In this document: positions 38,701 through 47,385 of the stretch, in pieces
Numbering within the stretch: the stretch's first letter is position 1
How the letters are laid out: each line of letters begins with the position of its first letter
From: Catenaria anguillulae PL171
Lineage: Eukaryota > Blastocladiomycota > Blastocladiomycetes > Blastocladiales > Catenariaceae
Assembly: GCA_002102555.1 (NCBI GenBank)
Contig: MCFL01000053.1
Location: forward strand, 62,001-126,000
Length of the DNA: 64,000 nucleotides
Direction: 5' to 3'
Position numbers and translations under genes: made by a program
Notes under the pieces: generated by a model
The model's database searches: none
Seen by the model: only the letters and a program-made list of their open reading frames with translations
Told to the model about the DNA's origin: nothing

Positions 38701-38951
38701 ATTGGCCGAGCGCAGGTTATTGGAGTCTCAATGATCTGCCAGTTGGTGGAATTCCCAAAAAATGTCAGCTGCTCACGCCCCGGCAAGAGCCAGTCGCTAC
38801 CTTTGGGATCTCGACGAACCGTGCTGCTCGTTGTCACAGTGGACACCTTCTGGCCATCTACTGAGGAAACATGAGCACCAATCTCGTTTACGCCATCCAC
38901 GTCCGGCACCCAGACCCACGTCCCGGGCGCGATCGCCGCGCTGCTGGCCAT
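32738..38951 (-). CDS. Myosin-like protein with degenerate motor and two MyTH4-FERM modules
   Basis: About 2,000 residues, start at 38951 (MASSAAIAPG). It opens with a myosin-type SH3-like barrel (GTWVWVPDVDGVNEIGAHVSS). A motor-like region follows: VRYARRELNV, a P-loop position reading SGSGARDALHSTL in place of GESGAGKT, CFNLFYDILGSKQP (the IFYQLL helix) and AVIGLYTCLVNWMIAYIN. A Glu/Arg-rich coiled coil lies near 36.9-37.0 kb. The tail has MyTH4-1 (EKFIIVNYILKSIQGFG, 36.7-36.4 kb), FERM-1 (LRLVVTWADNVTIPVNL to DFVIVGATPHCLTVHID, 36.3-35.5 kb), a Ser/Pro linker, MyTH4-2 (DETYCQVVKQINQNP, 34.9-34.3 kb) and FERM-2 ending at 32738. This order is that of myosin VII/XXII. Several one-base frame changes and short introns interrupt it. 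Probably an actin- or membrane-linked scaffold rather than a motor. Confidence 0.75.
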
Positions 38952-39283
38952 TGTTGGCAATCGAGACTGGCTAAATGGAGATGGATCGGGCTGGGTTCTT
39001 CAAGTGCTTTGCGCCAAGTTTCATGCGTTCGAATGGGCGTTCATTTGCAACATGGGGTTCGTCGGCCTGCTGCTTTCTTTTTTGTCAAAGAGAGTCGACG
39101 CGTTGATTGGCGCTTTGCCTTAGTGTGGCAGACACTCACGATCACTTCCCAGACAGGCGGGCTTCCTTACTCGTATTGAAATCCCAAGGTCCATGAAACT
39201 GAGAGATGATACATACAATCACAACCGAACATAGGTCAACATGCTGATCCTCCTCCGAAAGCGACCTGTTGGATTGAGACAAA

Positions 39284-39918
39284 TCAACGTTTGGGCAAGA
39301 AACTCGCCAATCGGCCATGAGCAGCTACGGTTGCGGCGTTGGCCAGCTGTTCCACTTGAGCGGCATAGTCGGAAGCAATGGCATCAACGACCTTGTCTGT
39401 TGCGACGAGAACATGATCAGTTCGTTGTGAATATGCACATGTGTGCAACCAAAACATGGGGGTAACGGACCTGGTTCGGCGGCGCCTGCAGTTTCGCGCT
39501 TCAGGACAGCGAGCAAAGATTCCAGTTCGGAAACAATGCGCGAGCGCTCGACGGCGTATGTGGTACAGGCCTTGTCGACGGTTCGGAGTACGTGCTCCTG
39601 GAGGCCGATTGACGATGGGTGACGATGACGGCAATCAGAGTGACGAGCAAGATAACGAACCTCTCGCACGGCGATTGCTTTGATGGAGGCGGCGTGCTGC
39701 GCAATACAGTCTTGGACGGGAACTGCAATCGTATCGTTGACCGAACCAAAGCTGTGGTCAATTAGCAAGCTGGTGGTGTCGGTGAGACTGGCTTGAATGT
39801 GGTTGGCGGACTGGTCGCCAAAACCAAGGAGTGTGTCTGGTGGGGAATGGCGGGTGATGGGATTCGCTCCCGAGTCAGCGTCCGGTGTGGGACACAAAAA
39901 CAGCACAAGGAAATGCAA
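39284..39918 (-). CDS. Small helical protein of unknown function, start unresolved
   Basis: Not recognised. Read on the minus strand as about three exons: one ending in SIKAIAVRE, one from EHVLRTVDKACTTYAVER to KRETAGAAE, and a last exon from DKVVDAIASDYAAQVEQL to the stop at 39284 (RLASFLPKR). Two small introns with GT..AG ends, at about 39660-39590 and 39470-39395, keep frame and remove stops, which supports a real gene. Composition is strongly helical (Ala/Glu/Val) without membrane segments. The true start lies upstream of 39900 and could not be fixed; ATGs near 39963 are separated from this frame by a stop. It lies just 5' of the myosin-like gene on the same strand and is divergent from OFD1. 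Confidence 0.45.
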
Positions 39919-40594
39919 AGCGGGAAACGGGAATCAAGATACGGGTAGACTGACTTTGAGCATGGTTGATGGCGCCCTCAGGCGCGACTGGCAGGGCGAG
40001 CATGCTACGGGCATGTGATTGAGGCCATGGGACGGCTGTCGTGGGCGAGCATGCCCGTCGCGCATGGCCGTGGCCGTGTGCTGGTTGAAGGCAACGGGAC
40101 GCGCGGGCGTGACGTGAGGAGTCTGGGATGCATGACGGACCACGATTGTGAGTATTGAATCAATGGGGATTGTGCGGCCTGAGCCCTGAAAGTGAAAGCG
40201 GGGCAACCGCAGCCAAACTGGCCCGATTCAGAACAATGAGTGAGACAACTCGCTGTCGGCCTCTGAGCTGCTGCCATTCCACGCGTCCAGCAGCACGTGA
40301 TCTCCGCGTTGAACGGCCTGCACTCAGACAGTTAACATTGAACATTTGCGATTAACCTCGTAATACGAACGCAATATCGACTGTGAGTCCCTTCAACTCA
40401 CGGCAACACTTGCCCCCACCGATATTTCAGACCGGCAGTGCCGCCTTGCGCCTCAATTACCTCGTCGCTTGCACCGCCGCCACCGTCACGCTCTTGCTCT
40501 CCTGCTGCCAACTGCAACTTTCTTTACGCGTGCCTTCTGCCGCCTGCAGAACATCGCTTCCAGCAAGCAATTTCACCTCATCATCTGCGCCATC
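39919..40594. other. Divergent intergenic region upstream of OFD1
   Basis: Contains the 5' flanks of OFD1 and of the small helical gene, whose first exon may lie here. Short minus-strand frames around 39934-40277 have some codon bias but no recognisable protein. No TATA box was identified. Confidence 0.4.
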
Positions 40595-43165
40595 ATGTCT
40601 TCGGCCAATTCCGCCGCAGCACTCCATGGCAAACCGCCCTCCCCGGGCCCACCGCCCGCTGCTACACCCGGATCCATGACACAGGCCGACCTTCGATCTG
40701 CCCTGCAATCCCAGCTGCGCGCCTCTGGAGTCGCCGACGAGCTCAAGGCGCAACTCCGCGCCAAAATAATTCATCATCTCAACGGACCCGCTGGCCTGTC
40801 GTCCGCTACACCGTCGCGCTGTGCCGTGACCGCCGCTTCAGGAGCCGCGCCTTTATCTGCAGCAGCTGATCTCGCCACCAACAACCTTGTCCATACCGTC
40901 GCAAACGCGCTGGTCGCCGATTACCTCGCTGCTCATGACCTCAATTACACACTCTCCGTGTACCTCCCGGAAACAACGCAGGCTCAGGTAAGCTTTTCCC
41001 CATGCCCATTCAATGGCAAACTGTGTGACTAAAGCTGCACCAATGTTCATTTTCCCGTAGCCACCGTCCATGGATGTTGCCGAGCTACAGGAGTTGCTTC
41101 ACTTGTCCTTTGACGGTTGCAACGCTTCAAGATCACTTGTACAACATTTTTTTCCTCTCCACATGTTCATGTCACCTTTGTGACCAACACATTTTTCTAC
41201 TTTTCGCAGGTTTCCGAGATCCAAAAGGCAGCTACGCAATCATCGTGTACGCCCCGCCCCGTCGCCTTTTGCTAGCCTCTCGCAAACTTACCCGCAAACT
41301 TACCGATATCATCTCTTCCTCGTTCCACCTAATCAGCCATCCTCGAGGGACTGGTTCGCGGCATTCGCATCCTCGACGTACACACAGCCACCCAACAAAC
41401 GCAAACAGATTCAACCGACACGGAACGCACCCGTACGCCCGACCTCTTTCCATTTTTGCGCGTTTTGTCGGATACCCTGACAGTGTCCATGTTTGGGCCA
41501 TGGGCCACTCTAGTCCGCGAATACTCGCAACTCGTCGAACGCGAGCGTGACGAAAAGCGCAAAGCCCTCCTCGACCAAGCTCGCAAGCACGACCTCATGG
41601 TTGAAGACCGAGTCGCTCGTGAGTTGGAGCAAAAGGTACTTGCTGCACATGAGCTAGCTTCTTCCCCAAGTTTACACAGCATATCTAACACTGCCTGTCG
41701 AAACACCTCAGCTCGAGGCATTCCGCGCTACTGAGCTCAAGCGCTTGCAGGTCGAAGCCCGCGAGTCGGTCCTCAGCAAGTTGGAGGACGCCCGCGAAGC
41801 TGCCGAACGCAAGCACGAGGCCGCCACCGACAAGTTGCGGAATGAAATCCACGAGCTGCAAACCCGCATGCGGGCCCGTGAATCGGTCCGTGTACTCATG
41901 GCGAGTTTTTCATTGGCGCATGCCTGGCTCACCTTTCACCATGTCGCTGCAATCAGGATTTGGAAACCCAACTCGCCGATCTTCGCTCAAGACTTGCACG
42001 CGAGACCAAGACTGCGCAGACCAGGGACGATGCCGCGCGTGCGCAGCACCAAGTCCAGCTACAAGCCAAGGTCGTTGAAAACGATGCCTTGGTCCGCCAA
42101 ATCGCTGACCTCAAGCGCCAGGTGGCGCAGCTGACAGCAGAGCGCGATCAGAGCGATGATCGGGTCGAGCGAGAGGTTGCAGCGTATGTTCTTCCCGTTT
42201 TCGCCCTTGTGCCTGTGATTGGTGTGAGGGCTGACGCCATGACCAAATTTCTCGCAGTGCACGCAACGAAGTCCAGCGTGAGCAAGCCGAGTTTCTCAAC
42301 AATCTCAAACTCCAGGAAGCCAAATTGCAAGGTACGAGTGAACTTGCTTCCCTCTATTCCATACAAAGCATTCCTGCTTACTCCATGCATTCTGCTATCA
42401 TTCAGCCGAGCAACAAGTTCTCGACGAGCGCCGCCGCCAAGTTGACCGCCATCTCCGCGAAGAAGAGGAGCTCAAGCGCGAGCTCGCCGCAACGCGGCGC
42501 CAACTTGAGCAAGCACAGGCAAAACTCGCATCTAGCTCCGCATCAAAGGTTGCAACGGCGACTATCGGCAACGGCTCTGGGGTACGCTTTCCACTCTATT
42601 CTCCCTTTCGTTGTCCTTTTTTTAAGACTCACCTCTGTTGCTTGACCCTCATATGAAGGCAACGGATGCATCTGATTCCGCCATTCAACGCGAAATTAGC
42701 AAGCTCCGCGCCAAACTCGATGAGACGGTGAGCCGGTTGCAGTCGTCGACGACCTCGGAGCAGGTCCAAATGCTCAAAATGTCGGAGCAAAAATGGCAGA
42801 ATGAGTGCCAAGGTCTCATTTCGCGGCTGGAACGTGAGGTGCGTGTCTCGTTCCAATTCCACGAGCAAGACCTAGACTCACGACCCCTTCTTTTCATGAC
42901 TGATGTAGTACCGCCGCAGCGAGGACCTCGAGCGTCAGCTCATGCTTGCCAAGAACGCAAAGCAGGATCTCAAGATGGAAGTGATGCACTTGCGCGTTTT
43001 GCTTCATCAACGTACGCTCCACCATTCATCCATGGCTTGATCGCTTCCATCTGCTGACTTGATGCATGTACTTTCGCAATAGTTTCATCTGGCGCGGCAG
43101 GGCGCACTGGCCAATCTGCTGCACAGGGCGATACCACGACCGAGGTCCGCTTCATTGCTCCGTAA
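40595..43165 (+). CDS. OFD1: OFD1 homologue, centriole/basal-body LisH protein
   Basis: OFD1 caps centriole distal ends and is required for cilium assembly. Residues about 25-60 (DLRSALQSQLRASGVADELK, then LRAKIIHHLN) match the OFD1 N-terminus. A LisH motif follows, NALVADYLAAHDLNYTLSVY then LPE, close to the animal [21 protein letters not shown]. After the first intron (40988-41060) comes DVAELQELLHLS, then TATQQTQTDST, and long coiled coils such as LDQARKHDLMVEDRVAREL, LERQLMLAKNAKQDLKMEVM and others in at least eight exons. The last intron is 43012-43082 and the reading ends in TTTEVRFIAP at 43165. Introns around 41.1-41.3, 41.6-41.7, 41.9, 42.2, 42.3-42.4, 42.6 and 42.8-42.9 kb are inferred. 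Presence of OFD1 implies a flagellated life stage. Confidence 0.85.
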
Positions 43166-43248
43166 TTGCGTTTTTGAACTCTAGTGGCTCACGCTCGACC
43201 TTTTTTTTCTCATCGATCCAGTCCTTTTTGCGATTCCTTCCCGACCCC

Positions 43249-45204
43249 ATGATCTCCACCCTCACCACTGCCACGACTACAACCTCCTCGCCCCCACGCC
43301 ACCTGAGCCGCAGAGGCCGGCGTTCCAGCTCGCGCGACTCTGCCACTGGCCGCTCCAAGCACAGCAACGCCGACAGCTCGGCCATCTACAGCCCGACGGG
43401 AACGTCCGAGGACGAAGGCAACGGCGCAGACTTTTCGCCAACCAGCCGCGAAAGTCTCATCAGCGACATCTCTTCGGCCGAACTACGCATCCTGCGCCAT
43501 CACAAGGCCAATGACATGGGAATCGCGCACGCTGCCGGGCGGTCGTCGCGCGATTCGCTCGTGCAGTTCCCCGCTGTGGATGGTGAGGCACAGCATCCAC
43601 ACCCCATGCGTCGTCGGATGAGCGATTCGGCGTCACCCGTGCCCGGGGGCGCCGACCACGAGCACTCGAGGCGGTCGCTCAGCAACAAGCGCAGCAGCGC
43701 GTCGGTCGTGATTCTTCACGAGCCCGTCATCATTGGCAACGCCCCTGAACGTGCCGCATCGCCCGACCGGTCCGCCGGTGACTCGGTCCCATACGATTTG
43801 TCTGCGTCCGAGCGCAAGATTCTGTCGCGGCGAGCGTCGCGGGACCACTTGGCATCCATAAGCCCGACGCCGAGCACGCATGCAAGCCACAGCATCATTG
43901 ACGATGCGGTGGTCGGGCTTGGACTCTCGGGTGCGGCGGCTTCGCCCCTGCCGGTCCCATTGCCGGAACTCACCACCATAGGTGACAATGGTGAGCACGT
44001 CCCACACGACTTGTCTAATTCGGAAATCAAGATTTTGCAACGTCGGGCGTCGTCGCGGGAGCTCGGGCTGGATGTTGGCGATGTCACGCCGACAGGCTCA
44101 AGGTCGCCCGTGGTGTTTGACGAGACGATACACGTGAATGGCGAAAAGCACCCGTCGACCACGCACTTGGTGCGCACAAAGTCGTCCGAGTCGGTGATTT
44201 CCGACCTTTCCAACGCCGAGCTGCGCTTACTTCAAGAGAATGCCGCGCCTGGATATTCCAAGCCGTTGGCCGATGTCGATGCCGTCCCGCGTCGCGTGCA
44301 CATGTCCAAAGAATCGCTTGTGAGCGACTTGTCGCACACGGAAAAGAAGTTGCTGGTCAAGGCAGGCAGTCATTCTGCGCGGTCGAGCATGGACGATTTA
44401 ATGAGCAATCACGGGTCCGTTGCTTCGAGTAGCCGGCCATCGCAGAGCGGCGGCGAGTTGCACGGACATGGCGCTGCCGGGCACGAGCGCAAGGTGGTGA
44501 TTCTTGCGCGGGATTTGGAGGTGGAGGCCGCCGATTCGATCCCGACGGGCGCTTCGCGCGAGTCGTTATCGTCGAGTTTGGGTGCCAGGCATGTTGCGTT
44601 TTCGACGACGGATGAGGAGCACGAAGTGGATACCGAGGGAGCCATTCGCAAGGTGGCATTTGGGGCATCCAAGGAACATGTTGTGGATACCAGGGATCCC
44701 GAGGAAGAAACCGAGGCGGCGAATCGGCCGCGGGTGGTGTCGTTTGAAGAGGGCATTTCGTCGCCTGCACAAGACCACGCCAGCGTCACCACTCCAATGC
44801 GGCAGTCGCCGTCGCCCATTCCCGCCGTGGGCGCCCATGCAGGTGCGCCCTCGGGCTCGTCATCGTCTGCCAAGGCAAGCTCACTCGTCCCGCCGCCGCT
44901 TAATGTGACGGGACCAGTGACGGCGGCAACACATGTGCCGCAGCCCGAGTCACCTTTGCCATCGCCCAAGATTGAGCCCAAGCCTGCCGATACATTGGAG
45001 GCCAAGGCACAGGCCATTGCCACCGCCAACCCTCAGCTGCTCCTGTACATGAGCAAGGCGGCGGCGGCGGCGGCGGCGTCGGGCGGTGCAACTTCACCAA
45101 AGCCGGCTGCCCCCGAGCCAAGTGAGGATTCGAGTGACTTTGGTGCGGGTGACACGATAAGCGCGGCATCGGGAACCACCGCGACGGGAACATCGTCAAA
45201 ATGA
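43249..45204 (+). CDS. Disordered Ser-rich protein with five DLSxxExxLL-type motifs
   Basis: Function unknown. A single intact exon of 651 residues from the ATG at 43249, 83 bases after OFD1 on the same strand. The protein is rich in Ser, Pro, Ala and Arg and looks largely disordered. Five copies of a short motif lie between residues about 68 and 370: LISDISSAELRIL, VPYDLSASERKIL, VPHDLSNSEIKIL, VISDLSNAELRLL and LVSDLSHTEKKLL. Most are flanked by Ser/Arg such as SRESL or RRASSREL. The second half has acidic stretches, Pro/Ser segments and a run of eight Ala near the end (43-bp GCG-rich tract at about 45058-45080). The motif suggests repeated binding of one partner or repeated phosphorylation. 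Longer starts exist upstream in the same frame but overlap the OFD1 3' end. Confidence 0.75.
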   Translation: MISTLTTATTTTSSPPRHLSRRGRRSSSRDSATGRSKHSNADSSAIYSPTGTSEDEGNGADFSPTSRESLISDISSAELRILRHHKANDMGIAHAAGRSSRDSLVQFPAVDGEAQHPHPMRRRMSDSASPVPGGADHEHSRRSLSNKRSSASVVILHEPVIIGNAPERAASPDRSAGDSVPYDLSASERKILSRRASRDHLASISPTPSTHASHSIIDDAVVGLGLSGAAASPLPVPLPELTTIGDNGEHVPHDLSNSEIKILQRRASSRELGLDVGDVTPTGSRSPVVFDETIHVNGEKHPSTTHLVRTKSSESVISDLSNAELRLLQENAAPGYSKPLADVDAVPRRVHMSKESLVSDLSHTEKKLLVKAGSHSARSSMDDLMSNHGSVASSSRPSQSGGELHGHGAAGHERKVVILARDLEVEAADSIPTGASRESLSSSLGARHVAFSTTDEEHEVDTEGAIRKVAFGASKEHVVDTRDPEEETEAANRPRVVSFEEGISSPAQDHASVTTPMRQSPSPIPAVGAHAGAPSGSSSSAKASSLVPPPLNVTGPVTAATHVPQPESPLPSPKIEPKPADTLEAKAQAIATANPQLLLYMSKAAAAAAASGGATSPKPAAPEPSEDSSDFGAGDTISAASGTTATGTSSK

Positions 45205-45589
45205 TGAGGCTTTTGGCTTCTCTTCTCCCATTCGATGTGCTTTCCCGTCTACACTCCTTTTTTGTTGTTGCAGTGCTCCTCTCCCTTGCCCAGTTTTTTT
45301 CCCTTTCGTGATCGATATTGCTTTTCCATTTTGATATACGGCTGGGGTTATGTCAATGAGGATTCATGTTCAGATATTATATGGCCACACAAACATTTGG
45401 CCAACGGAACAAGCGACAACAAGGTAAACAGCAGTCGAAGAGGCGATCGAGCAATAAATACGCAAAGTTGGCACAATGCCGAAATGATGCAAACATGTAC
45501 AAGTTGATGGCACGAAGAGGTTGACCCTCCTCTTCAGTTTGCTCCGAGTCTCCATCAGTCACTTCATTTCTCTCTCTTGTTGGTCTCGG
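45205..45589. other. Intergenic region between convergent genes
   Basis: T-rich stretches follow the stop of the DLS-motif gene, consistent with a 3' end. No gene or repeat recognised. Confidence 0.45.
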
Positions 45590-46769
45590 CTAATGATCCA
45601 AGCCATCATGTCGAGGACGCTTTTGCAGCCATGGCGGCTGTACTGTTCCTTTGGTTGCCAATGACGATACCGACATTGGTGGCGCCGGTTGCGAACGAGC
45701 AAAGTGTGCAGACTCGAATACGTGCGCCCAACCACTGTCCCGACGGCCAGATGTGCTCATGCAGTTGACCAGTTGCAGCGGGTCCGTCAGCTTGTCGTTC
45801 GCGCCCTTGGCACCATCGGCGTCGTCCTCATCTGCGTTGCCGGCCGTACACACGATTGACTCCACCGCCGGGGGCTCCTTTCGGGCCGACGCCCAGGTCA
45901 CATCTGATTGGCCCCACGTCAGAATGTTACCGTGGTCTCGTGCAGCACGGTGTTGGTGTGAGTGGACCTTGGTAGGTTTGGCCTCCTGCTCGAGAATAGC
46001 CCTACCTTGCGCTTGCGTTGTTGTCTCCATTTGCGGCGCTTGGCCGGACCTATGTGCATGGCCATGTCAGTGAGTTCATGTATCAACAGTCTTGGACAGC
46101 ATGACGTCCGTGTACGTACTCGTTGGACCAGGCCAGCGCCAACTTGGTTTCTTTCCCAGTCCAATCCGCGTCAACCTTGACTCCAAAGACGTTGTTCTTT
46201 TCAAAGCGATCATAATTGCGAGACGTTTGTACACCTATGAAAAGGAAGAAACAACTTAGTTTCAGGGACTGTTCCTATCGGGGCATTGGCGCCTACATAC
46301 CGGGCGGAGGAGGAGATTGAGCCCGCTTGTTGCGGATGTCATGCTCATAGACAAACAGCTCCTTGATATCAACGTCGCCTGTGGAACTCAACAAATGCTT
46401 TTGGAGTTAGGCATGAGATGTTTGGAAAGGTGCATAGCCGTCCATGCTTTTTGGAGTCGGACGGCCAAAGCGCGAAAGAGGGTCCGGGATGAGCTTGATC
46501 AACTCGGATGTGCGGACACTGGTTGCAGCTGCGTGAAAACGAATGACACATCAGAGCAGTAATCACGAAACATGCGCGACAATTTTTATCATACCCAGTG
46601 GTCTTCTTGTGCGATAAAGCTTCAAATCACGTCTCTCTTGGGCTTCCCCTAGTAGTTCGTTTGGAACTGGAGGGTGAATCGCGTCCGCAACTGATGCGCG
46701 GACTTGGGGCAGGCGGTGGTGGCTCATTCTATTGATATCTGCAGACATTGATATGGATGGCATTTTCAA
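45590..46769 (-). CDS. EFHB/CFAP21-like protein, shortened
   Basis: Best read from 46769 or 46748 (MSADINRMSHHRLPQ) on the minus strand with four or five small exons. Useful blocks are LLGEAQERRDLKLYRTRRPL, then after an intron TSELIKLIPDPLSRFGRPTP, then DVDIKELFVYEHDIRNKRAQ, then VQTSRNYDRFEKNNVFGVKV. The pair (RNYD..F.KNNVFGV and SRFG.PTP..) resembles the repeated blocks of EFHB (CFAP21), an inner protein of axonemal doublet microtubules. The last exon (ILEQEAKPTKVHSHQH to RPRHDGLDH) is low-complexity and shows no EF-hand. The protein would thus be a short relative lacking the calcium-binding half, unless more exons exist. Exon borders around 46400 and 46050 are uncertain; a CTAAC branch-like site precedes one acceptor. 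Confidence 0.5.
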
Positions 46770-47385
46770 CCTTCTCGGAATCTATTGCAAAAGGTCGCGG
46801 TGGAAAGTGTGGAACCTGAGCTGCATGGAGGGTTGAACCGTCCCACTGATCATGAGCATGTTCGCATTTCATGCACTGCTACCTATGTGCAAAAGCCCAT
46901 TTCGGGACATCCAGCTCAGAGTGCTTGCCACGAAAGCCAGGAGCACTCAATGCCTGTCTTTGAGTTATGCCTCCGCCCAGCTTTTATGGAATCTGATTCC
47001 GCTTGGCTCCCTCTTCAACACGACAAAAAGCTGGTGTGCAAAGTCAGACAGTAGGCAGTATGGTCGCATGAACTGGCGTAAAATGCAAGGGCTATAACCA
47101 CAGATAGGAATGAAATAAAAACAAAGGGCAACAACGGATTCGCAATCGAGTCCACGGTCAACAGTAAACATAAACAAACTAAGGTGGGGTATTACACGCA
47201 CGGAGACGGATACAAGAATTCAACAAGAAGTCGCAAGGGAATACATACAAGAGGACGTGTGGGCTTGGCTGCAACGAGACCCACGGCGGCAAACACACGT
47301 GCAAACGGTATTGATGAGAACCGACACCCATCAACTCGCAAAGTGCAGTGGCGGACATCAAATTCGGGCATTACCCAGCCACGTG
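46770..47385. other. Intergenic region, no gene seen
   Basis: 5' flank of the EFHB-like gene and 3' flank of the ATPase gene. Only short unbiased frames. Confidence 0.45.

Noticed and set aside
45651-46073. Plus-strand open frame of 140 codons opposite the EFHB-like gene
   Set aside because: The minus strand has spliceable exons with family similarity; the plus-strand frame is Cys/Ser/Ala-rich with no domain.
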